Shown: positions 12,930 to 24,820 of the stretch, in pieces
Numbering within the stretch: position 1 is the stretch's first letter
Layout of the letters: every line of letters starts with the position of its first letter
Assembly: GCA_963573305.1 (NCBI GenBank)
Contig: OY754335.1
Span: 56,937,985 to 57,001,984 of the forward strand
Origin: Pyrrhosoma nymphula
Lineage: Eukaryota; Arthropoda; Insecta; Odonata; Coenagrionidae
Length of the DNA stretch: 64,000 nucleotides
Direction: 5' to 3'
Program-made: the position numbers and the translations under genes
Notes under the pieces: generated by a model
The model's input: only the letters and a program-made list of their open reading frames with translations
The model's database searches: none
Told to the model about the DNA's origin: nothing

Positions 12930-13265
12930 GGTGCGGCGTAATTTGGAAGTTGCACGCGGAACTTCAGGAGATAGGACGGCAAGAGCTAGGAATCGTCGAA
13001 GAAAAGGAGAAAGATGAACAAGATGCGACGGACAAATTAAGGAAGTAAGGCAAACGAAGACATGTTTAGCATGGTAGGGTGTGAGATAAGATCGCAAAAA
13101 AGGTTGAGGGAACAAGTTTGTAAGAAGCCGAGGGATGTTGCAGACCGCCATTTAAGCTGAAATGCTCGAAAAGCAAGAAAAAGGGAAGAAAGGCTTGTTA
13201 GACGAAATGAAGAGTGGAAGGAAATATGCTGAGATGAGGAGAAAAATCATGTGAAAAAAGAGAAG
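12930..13265 (+). pseudogene. Decayed LINE ORF2 C-terminus
   Basis: The plus strand is purine-rich. One frame near 13015-13085 reads K-M-R-R-T-N, a stop, then A-N-E-D-M-F-S-M-V-G, comparable to the S-W-T-D-x-x-T-N-E-E-V-L-x-M-V-G segment of insect non-LTR retrotransposons. A different frame near 13160-13250 reads G-L-L-D-E-M-K-S-G-R-K-Y-A-E-M-R, matching the terminal M-L-D-D-x-x-x-G-R-x-Y-A-E-L-K segment. Order and spacing agree with the family. The same two segments recur, differently damaged, at 47.3-47.7 kb. Stops and frameshifts make it a dead copy. Confidence 0.6.
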
Positions 13266-15985
13266 GTTTAAGATGGCAAAACTAAGTAGAAACAGTTTAA
13301 AACATTAAACAGTAAAAACAGTAAAAACATTAAAACCTAATCGGTAGTTATAATTTTTGTCCGTTATTTACATAAATGATGGTTATTGTCACATGCAATA
13401 GTATGCTTGAGGTCATAGGTGAAACAAGTAACATAAGAATTTAAAATACGATATTGCACGATGCGGGAACATAAGAAGAGATTTCTATAAGAGAACATGT
13501 TTATAAGAACAACTGTAATTAAGATCCGGGTTTCAATGTACCGCATCATCATCATCTGACGTATTAAAGTAGTATATTCATCCATAATGCTCAAATTCCA
13601 CGTAATCTTGACTTAATTTTCTGAATTTGTTTATTTATTTTTCTTAATTTACATCAAATAGGATTAATGCCAAACAATCTAATATATCTTAGGTGATAGG
13701 TGAAACAAATAAGATATGGTAGCAAAATGCGGTATCATACGATGCGAGATATCGTGCACTGAGAAATATATCTAGAAGAAAAAATGTTTCAAGATAGACG
13801 AAGATAGAAACGGTCTAGCTAAGTAGCCGGTAGGGTGCTATTAGTAATGAAAGAAAACTGAATCTCTTAATAATCCCTCAGCGCACATTCTCTTCTTCTG
13901 ATTCAGAGGAACACAATAGCTGTTTTGAAGGCGCCAGCTGAGCGTGAGTCGTTGTAAGGAGATGTTTCCATTGTTCCACTAATAGGGCTGGATCTTAAAG
14001 CACAACTTGAGGCAATGGGTGCCAAAATGTTTCCTCTAATCCTCGGGAAATTTTCTTTCCACGCGACGCTGAACCGCTCTCCGGTAATCCAAAAACCTCT
14101 TTATACGATTCAGTCGTGGTAATACCACGCAAAAGGGATGCACCGCCTGCATCAGATCTCTTTGAGCGTTTCAAGAACGTTGCCAGAGGGCTTAAATGAC
14201 AGAAGGACGAGTTAATCCTCCCGAGCCGAGGGCATTCACGAACGTTCCCGAGCAGTGTTCGCGGAGATTTACCATGAAATCAAAACACTCCCAGAACTTT
14301 TTATTCCGAGAAATTATGAGCCATTTTTACAAACGTCACACACGCCTCTCACTGCCACAAAAATTGATCATGTAAGTTCGGTTGGTTGGGCATTAATAAA
14401 ATGAGGTTGACGAGCTATGTAGTCTCAACAGTGAGAATACGATAAATATGAGGCAGACTGTAAGCGTCCTGTAGTTTGACCGCTGGCGAGAAATTTGTTT
14501 CCCCGTTAAACCACCACAGCGTGAATTATCAGGAATAGTTTTAAGTTTTTGGTAAGTGCCCTTTTTCTGTTCGAAAGCGAACTCTGGCGTTGTATGCTGC
14601 AATTGGAGTCTTCTATTTCTCGTGTTCTGGGTTAGGTGTTGAGAACAATTTCTAATTCGGCCAAAGCTACACGTCAATACTAAGATACCAGCCGTTCAAT
14701 CTTGGAAAATGTGGTTCATCCGTAAATAAATGACGAATAGCTTTCTCTAAAACTTATTCTCATTTAATCATTTAAAATGAGCTCAAGGAGAACTCGAAGA
14801 ATTCAATAGATCATATTAGTGGTATTATATTTTAAGGAGTTTTGACCGCTAAGGTAATTTCACGTATACAGTCTGTCACTTGCAGACAGGGGGAACAGCA
14901 CTCGGACGAATCGGAGGATCATCCTTTTGAGTCCAACGAACTGAACGTGGGCGACTAATAGGGAGCTGATCGTAGCAAGTCCTTGCCTCATCAACTCATT
15001 AGAATAATTACACATTACGGTCTATGTCCGTACGTCATACGTTGGTAATCATTAATCCACATGAACGATGCCCGTATACCTTACGTGCGAAGTAAAAAGG
15101 TGAGTGATAAATATTATCAATAATTGTGATAGGTTCATATAGATTTAAAACAATCTGCAGCAAAAGTTCAAAGAGCATTAAAAAATATACTAAAACTACA
15201 ATACTATTGATAACGGTTTGTAAAAAATAACATTGTTAGCCAGTCTGCCCTGTTTTCCCGGTGATGAAACGGTTATACTCGAAAGTATTGAATTTCACGC
15301 CATAAACTAGTAAATGTAGACAAACAACGCAAGACACAAATTCGGAAATTATTGTGCTACCCATAACTAGTTTTAAAAATTGAAAATCGTCGTCGTGGCT
15401 TTTATTAAAAAATATGCTGTCGGATCATTCATTGAAACATTATATCCTCCATTATAAGCGTAACATTTTTGCTTTAATTCATGAAGACACATGAGTTTTA
15501 CAACCCCCTCAGAAGCAGCACTGAAAAATATAATCAATCACTAGGTTAAACAGAGACTGGATAAAATTTCACGACCATCCACTCCGTCTTTGAGATATCG
15601 TACCATCGTCAAAAAAATTAAAACATGACCAAATAGCATTACCCTGCAGAAAGAAAATAAGGAAAGAAAACAAGAGCTTTCACCGGGATAAAGGGAAAAA
15701 GTAATATCTCTCCAAAAGGAAGAATCCGAATTTCGCTAATAGAAGACAAGTTGGCGTCGTCGGTGGCCTCAGTGAAGAGAAGCGATCATTTATACTTGCG
15801 ACGGCGAGGCGTGATCCACGCCGGACACTGGTAGCCTTCCCCGATTCCACTTCTGCTATATTTCATACTAGCGATTTAAAGAAAAGATTTTTTTATTTTA
15901 CGGGCAGGCTGACACACCAGTTGGAGGGATGACGGGAGGAGATAAAAGGAGCGCAACCTCCGAAAGCAACACTCACACACGTACA
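13266..15985. other. Intergenic DNA, nothing recognised
   Basis: Mixed composition. 13900-14350 is somewhat GC-richer. The minus-strand open frame 14393-14677 (94 codons) is basic and unrecognised. No repeat structure could be supported by eye. Confidence 0.45.
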
Positions 15986-16310
15986 CATTGGATGAAGGGC
16001 TAAAGGTAAAAAGGATGGAGGTTCAGAGGAGAGGAAGAGTGGAGAGAAAGAAAGCAAGAGAGGTGTGCACTAGGTGTGATGGAGCGACAGAGGTTGAAAG
16101 GGCCGGAGATAAAGAAGCGTTGAGGACAAGGGACACAAAAAGGAGAGATTTGTTCCGGTTTCCAGGCCACAAACGGAGGAGAAAGACGGAGATAGAGAAA
16201 GAGAGGGCACACTAGGGAATGGACACAGGGAATTTCGAAGAGGAAAGATTAAGGAAGGGAATCCGCTGTGACCGAAGGAAAAGAAAGATGATCCAGAAGG
16301 AGAGAGCATA
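15986..16310 (+). repeat. Purine-rich tract (about 300 bp)
   Basis: The plus strand is dominated by A and G over about 300 bases, with GAGA and GAAAG runs and few pyrimidines. The open frames on both strands (75 and 79 codons) reflect composition only. Such tracts can adopt triplex DNA or be relics of degraded retrotransposon coding sequence; I recognise no motif. Confidence 0.5.
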
Positions 16311-18065
16311 GAGCCCTTTCAATGCATCTCTTTATAAGTAAAGGTCAAAAACAAATGTAATTCAGCACCATTAGCTTGCAACATACGTGAGAGGATATGA
16401 TTCAGACCCTCACTTTGTGGAATAAGGTCAATTTTACAATACAAAACAAATTAGTATTTTCCAAAAGATTACTTATTATAGATATTATAAAAATATTTAC
16501 ACAGCAACAATTATCCTCGAAAATGCTGGAAATTACCGTAATCTTGAAATTATGAAAAATTTCAAAAGGTAATAGGCCCATGTTTGAACCTTTCACGCAC
16601 AAATTTAGCTCATTTGTTTCAGTGTTTTTTGCATGATTGAGTATATAAACACATGCACACAGAAACCACCACTTTTATAAATATTAGTATGATATAGTCC
16701 GTAATATTCCGTTCATAACCAAAAATTTGAATGGAAAATATAAACATTGAAAAAAACTTGAGAAAATAAAAGTAGCCATGTTTCCTTCAGATGAATCCAC
16801 TTTGAACACAGAATTCCAAGGTCACTTGTTTATTTTTGAAATCTTTTTCGCAGGCAGACACCCAAGCTGTGCAAATTTAACACTACGTCCATCGTACATA
16901 TCAGATGGATTAGTTAGGCTCAAGGGAGATATGAAGCTTAGTATTTAGCACCATGCAAGTAAATCTGTGCCCGCTGAAGAAATGAAAGTACCCTGAATCG
17001 TTGAAGTTAATCCTGTGAGCGAGGCTTGTCATTTATTTAAGTAATACAGAATAGGCTCGTAAATATCAATGAACCAGAAAAAACGTGCTTATTTCTCTTT
17101 GGATACGAAAAGAAGAAGTTCTGTACCATTCGAGAGAAAATTTGTTCAAACAAAGTTGAAATTTACAATTATCTTATCAGATTAATTTTTAATGGTAAGA
17201 CTTTAAAAAAATCGAGCATCGAGGAATGGCATTACAGAAAATGAGCGGCTTGAGCTTAAAAGAAATACGTAAATTTTGATTGTAAGACCGATTCCATTCC
17301 ACATTTTGAACGATGGTAACATGAAAATAGCGGTCAGAGGCCAGAGAATCTATGTGAGCACTATAATGAGAGCAAATACTGCATCCGACTAGCCATAGCG
17401 ATGAATACCGAATATTTCAACGCTTAAGTTGAAAAATTCTAATGCCCCGAAAGCAGAATAACTCTTTAACGACATCTGCAGCATACAGTTACATTATAAA
17501 TTTCTAGTGGACGCTAAATTTACTCAGGGTGCTACGTGCAACCGGTGTAACACACTTCTCAGAGACATTTCTCCCATTCCCCCTTAAGTGAATTCCTTAA
17601 TACTTAATCGTCATTAAAATATTCTTAATAGATTATCCCAAGCTTTTCGTTAATGATCCAGAATATATTATTCAGTTGTTACAACATGTGAGCATATTTA
17701 AACCTAAGCATTTACCTGATAGCCGCAATTGAGATTAAGAAAAAACATGGCCTCTCATATTGCGTAGTATAACAAGAACCTCACACTCTTGCAGATTTAA
17801 GCTCCATATTATGATCTACCATATAGCGCAGTCAAGTTCGATGGAATGACTTGAGGAAGGTTTTACCTTACCAGATGTTGCATCATCTCATACGTTCCGA
17901 GAACCAGAACCAGTCTTATCTCACTGTCAGCTAGGTAAGAAGTACAGCAACTCACCTGCAACGAGCAGAAAGAATAAAAATGAAAATAAATAAATAAATT
18001 CCGTCTTCATTATTCAGCGACTTATTTACATTTATAAACACGGATGCCCTTTAATATGAAACAAC
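16311..18065. other. AT-rich intergenic DNA
   Basis: No coding or structural feature supported. An AATAAATAAATAAATT run lies at about 17985-18000, next to the SINE head. Confidence 0.5.
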
Positions 18066-18150
18066 CATCCAGGCGGGATTCAAACCCACGAACTCAAGAT
18101 AAGCAGGGGAGGCCACTGCCCCGCCGTCACCCTGGCCGGTGGCTAACATT
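18066..18150 (-). repeat. tRNA-derived SINE head (minus strand)
   Basis: Read on the minus strand, 18086-18076 is GGTTTGAATCC, a near-match to the RNA polymerase III B box. Upstream of it are the tRNA-like GGCAGTGGCCTCCCC and a T-arm-like stretch, in the order expected for a tRNA-derived SINE. The whole does not fold as an intact tRNA by eye, so a functional tRNA gene is unlikely. Confidence 0.55.
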
Positions 18151-21120
18151 AAGGATGTTACAGGAATTTTATCCTGTATTAAATTATACTGCAATCTAAG
18201 ATCACTGGATGTCGAAGTTTTCTGGAAATTACTCTAGAGTCGTCAGTATAGGAGTAACAACACCATACATGGAGGACTCCACCCAAAAGTGAGCCAAGTC
18301 CATTTTTTTTAAATTTCTTAACTAAAACTGTTTAGGATGGCTACAGCCGTACATTTTTTGAAGTCTATATTTTTCATATTTATCACTTCGTGGCATCGTG
18401 AACACTGAGTATAGCTGATGTAGGAATACAAGGAACTTAAAAAGTGCTTTCCTCAAAATTTTCTTCGATGTACATAATTGGTCTACTTTAAAACTGAACC
18501 CTCCATTTAAAAAAAAATAACATCCAAAGTTGAACACTGGCCGGCAGATTACAGTACTGAAGGGACTATTATATGTGTTCAACCGAAATAAAATTTACTT
18601 CCGAGAACAAAAAGGCACTTAATTATGCTCGAATTGGCGTCTATTCAAAAATTGAATATAAATCACTCAACCCATACTCTCAACTTCAACATAATTTATT
18701 GAAAATTCAGTAAACTGTTAATTAATTGTGATCAAAGGGACGAAGTTCGATGACAAATTTCGGAATTAGAGTGAACACTACCGAGCAGTAGCTACCGTGG
18801 TGGGCGAGGGCAGACACCGAAAGTGAAACGTTGTAATTACGGATAAATAGAATTTTATCGTCCAATATTTTCTTTTCCACGGCCAATCATCATAATGCAA
18901 ACATTGCAGAATTTTCATTTGATTGGCGACGACGATACGAGGAGTGTAATGCGAGCAGAAAGGATGCGTCTATGAGAAAAAAGCCACATGAAATCCCATA
19001 ATTGATTTTCGAGTAGCGTATATATTTACCGCAGGTGAAAGGTTTGTGAGAGAAAACCCAAAGCTGCAACAAAACCATACTCCACACATAGTCAGCCCAC
19101 AATAATAATCTTCACATAGCAATCGGAATCGGATACGGATTAACCTTTCCGAAAAATGAGGGATCCACCCTTCGTTGAATACCAGCGTACGAGACGCTAA
19201 GTGAATGCGAATATGACACATGACACAGCAAGGTAAACTTTCCGAGTATCGAAATCAAATGTGGCACAATCATTTTCCGATTGAAATTTCATCGTGAATG
19301 AATCCGGAATCATTCAAAATTGGATTGGAAACAAAGGCAGAAGAACTGATATAGTCTCATACGGTTTAAAACAAATTCAGGGACTGATACATCTGGTAGC
19401 GGAAACAAGTCCAATGCAATGATGGGAAAATATCCTGCTAGCAGAGTAGTTAAAAAATGAAAACGAAATTCATGAGAGCGCTGATAAAACTTTTTCAGGG
19501 TGATAATTCATCTCACGAGCTCGAGACGTTTGTCAAGATAATCGATAAACTTCACGGAACACCACAATATTTGTAAAGTTTAACGATCCACGACTACATG
19601 AATTCAAGTAATCAAGTAAAATTAATATGGATAACTGTAAACACATGATCTTTTAAACTATATAAAAGGTTCAAAAACTTATTTGGAGTTGTTCTGGGAA
19701 AAATTGCAATGGCTGTTCTCGGAATAACCCCATAAATATTTGTACAAATATCTGCCATAAGGTTCCATTCATATTACTAAACACTACATGACGGAGGGTA
19801 AGGGTTTGATAGCGTCAAAAAGTTAATTTTTCAGCGCTAGCGATCGTCATCAATAATGAAACCTCTTCCAATGTTCCAGTTAAAGAATGTTTTACGGCTT
19901 TGCAGAAAAGCTGGTGGTCAATCAAAGCTAATCGGACCCGTTAAGTTAATCAAGAATCGAATATATTCCGTGGTTTACGTTAATTTCGAATTTCATACGT
20001 ATTCAAATAATGCGCGTTTTCATTCAATGCTCCAACGCCAAGCTATCACAGGATCAGATAGCAACTATAGTAGTAGCGAAACATGGTGACAGTTGCGCAG
20101 AAGCCTATTTATTGTGTGAGAGTCCATTCCCTACACAATGGCTTCTCACCTGGAAGTGTCCGCATTTGACTGCACAGGGTTCCCTAAGTCACATATCTTA
20201 ATTTCCAATATCAAAATTCTCACATCAATTTTCTAGCTCTGAGTGGCTCGTAATTCGAAAGTTTGAATGGGCTTCTCCGATCGAATGCGAAAAACATTAG
20301 CGTGTTACATCGGCGTAGCCAGGACATATGCTAGTGGGGACAGGACACCCACCTGTAATCATCCTGTCTGTCTCCGTCTAGCAGATTCCGTATGAAAATT
20401 TTCAGTTAAAGCTGTTTTTAATTACTTTCTCATGATTATTTTACTTAATTACTTTTAATTAATTCCTAAGTGCTGAAGAAAATCCGCCAAATTCTCGGCC
20501 ATATGAACACTAGGAAGTTAAATAAAAAAGTTAAACCATGGACTAATTTTCATGCACTTACGAATAATACTAGATTGGCAGAAGACCATCCTTTGACTAC
20601 GCTCATGGCATATTAAGATGCAGATTTGTTGGGATCGTAAGCATTGTCGCAAAACAAGCTGCTAACACTTTCCCGCCCTCTCAAGTTTTAGGCAGTTATG
20701 TTGGCAACGTTTCATACCACATGCTGTCCTTTCCCTTCCACTCATTAAGGCGAACCATTCCACACGAGAATTACTCTCCTTGTCGCCATCCTTCGCACCA
20801 GTGACTGCCGCCATTTTTCGCCATCACCATGCACACGCAATACTACGAAGCTTTCGGGATTCGTTGAAGACTTGAAAATCGGTTGAGTTTAGACCAGAAA
20901 CCATGTGAACTTCTCCGTCCAATTCTGTTCTAATCTTCATTATTTTACGCTCGAGATGTTAACTACAGTGCTTTCAAAGCCTATAACACGCTTCAGGCAT
21001 TTAAAAAAAGTCTCACCTACACCATCCGTGCATTTTAACGCAAGAAAGGACGGCTCTCTTTCTTCCTCTCTCTGGTAGGCTCGTATCCAACCACCAAACA
21101 TATACACCTCCGTCTTTTGA
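18151..21120. other. Intergenic DNA
   Basis: No gene recognised. At 20310-20345 CGGCGTAGCCAGGA is followed by a G-rich stretch, which resembles the start of a repeat widely seen in arthropod genomes. 20650-20900 is GC-richer than its surroundings. Confidence 0.4.
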
Positions 21121-21122
21121 GA

Positions 21123-21480
21123 TTAATTATTTATAAAAAGAAGCACCTTGGGAATTTTGGAGGCGATGGGGACGGTGAATTGGGGGAGGGGGGAGAAGAG
21201 CTGCGGCCATAAGGCCACACCGCGACGTGCCTCAGCTCCGAAATTGCCGGAAAAAAAGAAATTGCGGATCGCGGGGAGAGATATACGTACACAAGCGACG
21301 TGGTAAGAGAGGAGAGAATGGGATGCGTGCCTGGGAAAAATAGCGACAAGACACGCTCTCGCGGGGGGTTGGAAAAGTGATATCGGAGTCTCGGGTGGAA
21401 TTTCCACTTCGCCGCCGCAGCCGCAAAACGGCAAGCAGCCATCGGTAGGCACCAACTCCGACGAGCGAATGGCCTAAGAC
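21123..21480. promoter_or_regulatory. GC- and CpG-rich block
   Basis: A CpG-rich patch in AT-rich surroundings. Overlapping frames of 96-110 codons are open on the minus strand in more than one frame, with no recognisable domain. It lies directly beside the 3' end of a minus-strand LINE fragment and could be a genuine CpG island or GC-rich spacer. Confidence 0.3.
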
Positions 21481-21543
21481 ATTTGACGGAACGCCCTCAT
21501 TCGGTTGACGCACGTCAACCAATTACGTCGCGAAAGGTGCTTC

Positions 21544-22170
21544 CATCTACGCACTACCCAGTGAGCCACCACAGATGCTTGTGGCAGGGCGTGGATAGGT
21601 CTCCAGCCATGAAAGGGGAGGGAAAAGGAGGGGGGAAGAAGACAAGAGGTGATTTGTGTTCCAACGGAGAATCCTTTGCTCGTGCCACGTCATTTTCGTT
21701 AAAATCACTAATTGCCCATGAAAATAAGGAATTTTGGTTCCCTTCCAGTTCGGCAGTGAATGTCATTTATTTTGTCACTTCTATTAGACCTCAAGATACA
21801 TATCGTGGGATCAAACTTTTATCCTCCGAGAGGTACTATAAATCACCTGGTGAGAACTTTATAAGTCTTTCATGTAATCTAAGTATAGCGTATAGCCTGG
21901 GAATCTTAAGCGGCTCCCAACCTCGTCCTTTCATCAGCTGTATAATTTCTATTCGCTTGTTGCAGTTTTTAACTAAACGCGCGGCTTTCCTTTGTAGTTT
22001 GCTTACTACGCGAATAAATCATTTCTGTGCACGATCCCAAATACTCGTGGCGTATTCGAGATGTAGTCTAACCAGAGCAAAGAAGCTTGCCTCTTTAAAA
22101 TTTTCATCGGAGAAACCTCCTACTATTAGCTTGATAAATCCTAGATTCTTTAATGCAGTGACACGTTAGG
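21544..22170 (-). pseudogene. CR1-like LINE, ORF2 C-terminus and 3' UTR (5'-truncated)
   Basis: The minus strand encodes the end of a non-LTR retrotransposon reverse transcriptase. From about 22155 down it reads L-G-F-I, then L-V-R-L-H-L-E-Y-A-T-S-I-W-D (family: L-V-R-P-x-L-E-Y-A-S-x-V-W-D-P). After a stop come Q-R-K-A-A-R-L-V-K-N and G-W-E-P-L (near 21915). Near 21750 a frame reads L-E-G-N-Q-N-S. The 3' UTR reads TTTCATGGCTGGAGACC, then a GCCACA-rich hairpin, and ends GTAGTGCGTAGA at about 21544. Several stops make it inactive. A 228-codon open frame on the opposite strand is its antisense shadow. Homology fades near 22170, giving a heavily 5'-truncated copy, as is usual for LINEs. Confidence 0.8.
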
Positions 22171-22628
22171 ACACAGCGACACGTCTGAAGTTACGGTGAA
22201 TCCCTTCTACTTGACTTAATCTGATCCCACTATAATTACCCCGTCGCGAACGCAATAAAAGGATGCCATGCTACTTCGTATCGAAGCTGCTTTGCCATTT
22301 TTTCAAAATTATTGGCGTCAGGCGAGCACAGGGCGTCGCGGAAATACGATCTTTCAACATCCACCTTCGGAAAAACTGCCTATTACAGGGAAAATATTGA
22401 AAAACTACCAAGTCATCGAAATGAGACTAGAAGTTTGGTCATAAGTATCATCTAATTTTCAATAAACAAATAAATGACATTAATTTTTCAAACGTATTTC
22501 AATAAAAACAATTTGTGTGGTAGTAGCACTTACAGACTCATGTTCGGTTATGAGTATTGAATAAATACATCACCTGCTACTATAGCGAATATTACTGATC
22601 AAGTTTTTGAATTTCTTGAATTCCTTCT
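22171..22628. other. Intergenic DNA
   Basis: No feature supported between the LINE fragment and the Harbinger-like MITE. Confidence 0.5.
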
Positions 22629-22631
22629 TTA

Positions 22632-22854
22632 AGCCCGTTTTACATGGGGCACTTAATTGCACAATCTTATGTACGTATGAACGTGCAATTCAAATTGCAT
22701 CGTGTAAAGCCGTGAATTGCAAGGACGCATGCGTAAATTTATTAATGCGAGATGGCAAAATAGCCGCTGCTCGAATTCGAAAATGAATATACGCCCGTTT
22801 GAGAAAAAATGCTGTTTGAAGTTGTGCAATTTCATGCCCCGTGTAAAACGGCCT
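22632..22854. mobile_element. PIF/Harbinger-like MITE (223 bp, TTA target duplication)
   Basis: The ends are inverted repeats of about 38 bp: the left starts AGCCCGTTTTACATGGGGCA and the right, reverse complemented, starts AGGCCGTTTTACACGGGGCA. Both are flanked by TTA (22629-22631 and 22855-22857). A 3-bp TWA duplication with GGCC-type ends is typical of PIF/Harbinger elements. The interior has no transposase, so the copy is non-autonomous. Short inner repeats of the ATTGCA type suggest internal duplication. Confidence 0.85.
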
Positions 22855-24110
22855 TTATATTTCATAATAAAATTAGCATGTTTATCCTAATATATAGTTT
22901 ATAATGAGTGCGTTTCTCACAAGAGATGCAGTTTCATCAATTCTTAAAAAAGTGCAGCATGAGGTGAAGCGTCTTTACATGCAATGTTACCTCAGATTAA
23001 ACCACAACGAGTTAAAATGAAATTAAAATTACTGACACACACACTGTGATACATATATTGCATATGCACATTATAACGTTCAATAAATTGACATCTTGTT
23101 TTTAGATTGGCTGCGTAACGTGACTTTACTGTGGACTTTCCACCACTATCACAGTCACACTTTTAATCAAATAATCCATCCTATTGCCAATCTATATGTT
23201 CTGGATGTAAAATATTTACTCTAATAAATATATTTGTCTTACATTGAGTGTTGTAGTATTTTTAAGGATCAGAAATAGAGAGAGGCAGATTTATTACGCA
23301 CAAAAAAACTTGCGTTTAATTCAACTAATATTATTGTTTTGAATAGCGTTGCTGTAAAACAGATGTAAAAGAAGTTTCAATTTATATTTACAGCTATCTC
23401 ACTATCTGAGAAAACTCTGTACTTCTGAAATTAACTTTTTATTTATTATTAAAATCAAAAGTAAAAATAGAAATTTAGATCTAAGATCAAATCTGTAAAC
23501 AATTATTTTGCCATCTGGCATTCGTTTGTAGCTGATATTACAATGAATAATTCAAACTACGAGCAGTTTTAATGCAGTTTTAAGTTTTTGTATCAAACAT
23601 TAAAAAGCTTTAACCACTAATACATATGTACATAAAAGTTATCAGTTTTTACGACAAATAATCTCAAAATATTATATAAATAAGAAACTTCCGTAATATC
23701 AAAATTTAAAAATGAATGACACCTTGACAATGTTTACAATTTTACCATAGAAATAGGTATTACTAAATGTAGGTACTTGTTTTTATGCAAGTTGACCTAA
23801 AAGTAGCAAGAAAACACTACCAAATATAAGAATTGTCTATTACATACCGCTTCTACATCTCTTGGACTTAAACCTTACATCCTTCTGAAAAATTACACAG
23901 CCATCCTTTTTAGATAGTAGGTTGATTCTCATTTTAGAATCCAAACAACCCTCTTTCGAACAGCGCCTGATGTTGATGGTATATACACTTCGCTTCCTCT
24001 ATCAAAACTCACCTAGCCTCCTCATCACTTCCCTTCTTTCTCTTCTTCCCCATATCCCATCCATCGCCCTAGGAACACATCTATCTTATTTCATCTCCTA
24101 AACAAACCCA
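22855..24110. other. AT-rich intergenic DNA
   Basis: Strongly AT-rich with no open frame of note. From about 23950 the plus strand becomes pyrimidine-rich, leading into the next GC-rich block. Confidence 0.5.
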
Positions 24111-24111
24111 C

Positions 24112-24819
24112 TCAACCCCGGCCCCACCCTGTGTGCTCAGCAATCCACCCTACCTGTCGACATTTCCCTTTTCCCACGAGCATAGCCGGGGGAGAGAGTT
24201 CATTATAATTAGGAGCCGTTTTCCCAGCATCGGGGAGGTGGGGGCAGAATAGGATGATGGAGGTGAAGGAAGGGGTGATACACACCCTTCTCTGGGGACC
24301 ACGCGTCTCCACCGGAATTTCCCGCGTAACTAGGTAACGGTGTTTGATGACGCCGAGGGCCGTCGACGCGCCGAAAACAAGTGTCGGGGCCGGTTTTGGA
24401 GTGTGATCGAGGGAAGGGAAATGGCCGGCCGGCATATGGAGAGGATGAAACCCGGCACCGGAGGCTCTTTCGGAAATTGAAGGTAGGACAACACGCGCGT
24501 GGAGGGTCCTCCGTAACGTGAACTCTCCGCACTCGAAAAGACTGTGGAAGTCACGAGTGCATTCCAGTATTTTAAGGCTCCACGTGTTCATTTTTCGCGC
24601 GTCTGGTGGGAGCGGTGCGACGTCGTAATTCATCACTAGGGATGTGCACTTGGAACTGGTCGCCGAAATTGAAGACGAAGATGGTTCCTCTCGACATTTT
24701 TTAGTAAGGGTCTCGCAAAAGTTTCCGTTGTAGACCTGGTCGGCAAGGGGAGAAGGGATGGAAGACGAAGGGGTGAAGGTGAAGGGCCTACGAGCTACAG
24801 TTAACATAGAGGGGCACAT
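24112..24819 (-). CDS. Open frame of 235 codons in a CpG-rich block; doubtful
   Basis: The longest uninterrupted frame in the window. It lies in a GC- and CpG-rich block (24115-24800) of an AT-rich region. The translation is rich in S, P, T and R and shows no domain, signal peptide, membrane segment or coiled coil that I recognise. Other minus-strand frames are also open for 74-107 codons inside it, so the length may only reflect the shortage of A+T-rich stop codons. It could be an exon, the untranslated first exon of a gene, or a CpG island with no protein. I lean towards non-coding or regulatory, and the start at the first ATG is arbitrary. Confidence 0.2.
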   Translation of the reverse strand: MCPSMLTVARRPFTFTPSSSIPSPLADQVYNGNFCETLTKKCREEPSSSSISATSSKCTSLVMNYDVAPLPPDARKMNTWSLKILECTRDFHSLFECGEFTLRRTLHARVVLPSISERASGAGFHPLHMPAGHFPSLDHTPKPAPTLVFGASTALGVIKHRYLVTREIPVETRGPQRRVCITPSFTSIILFCPHLPDAGKTAPNYNELSPPAMLVGKGKCRQVGWIAEHTGWGRG

Positions 24820-24820
24820 T

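Noticed and set aside
14393..14677. 94-codon basic frame as a retrotransposon gag fragment
   Set aside because: No zinc knuckle or other family motif visible.
18066..18150. True tRNA gene
   Set aside because: B box present, but no complete cloverleaf could be drawn by eye; fits a SINE head better.
21123..21522. Minus-strand frames of 96-110 codons
   Set aside because: All overlap in a CpG-rich block and lack any recognisable domain.
21483..22169. 228-codon plus-strand open frame
   Set aside because: The minus strand here encodes a LINE ORF2 C-terminus with clear motifs; the plus-strand frame is its antisense shadow.
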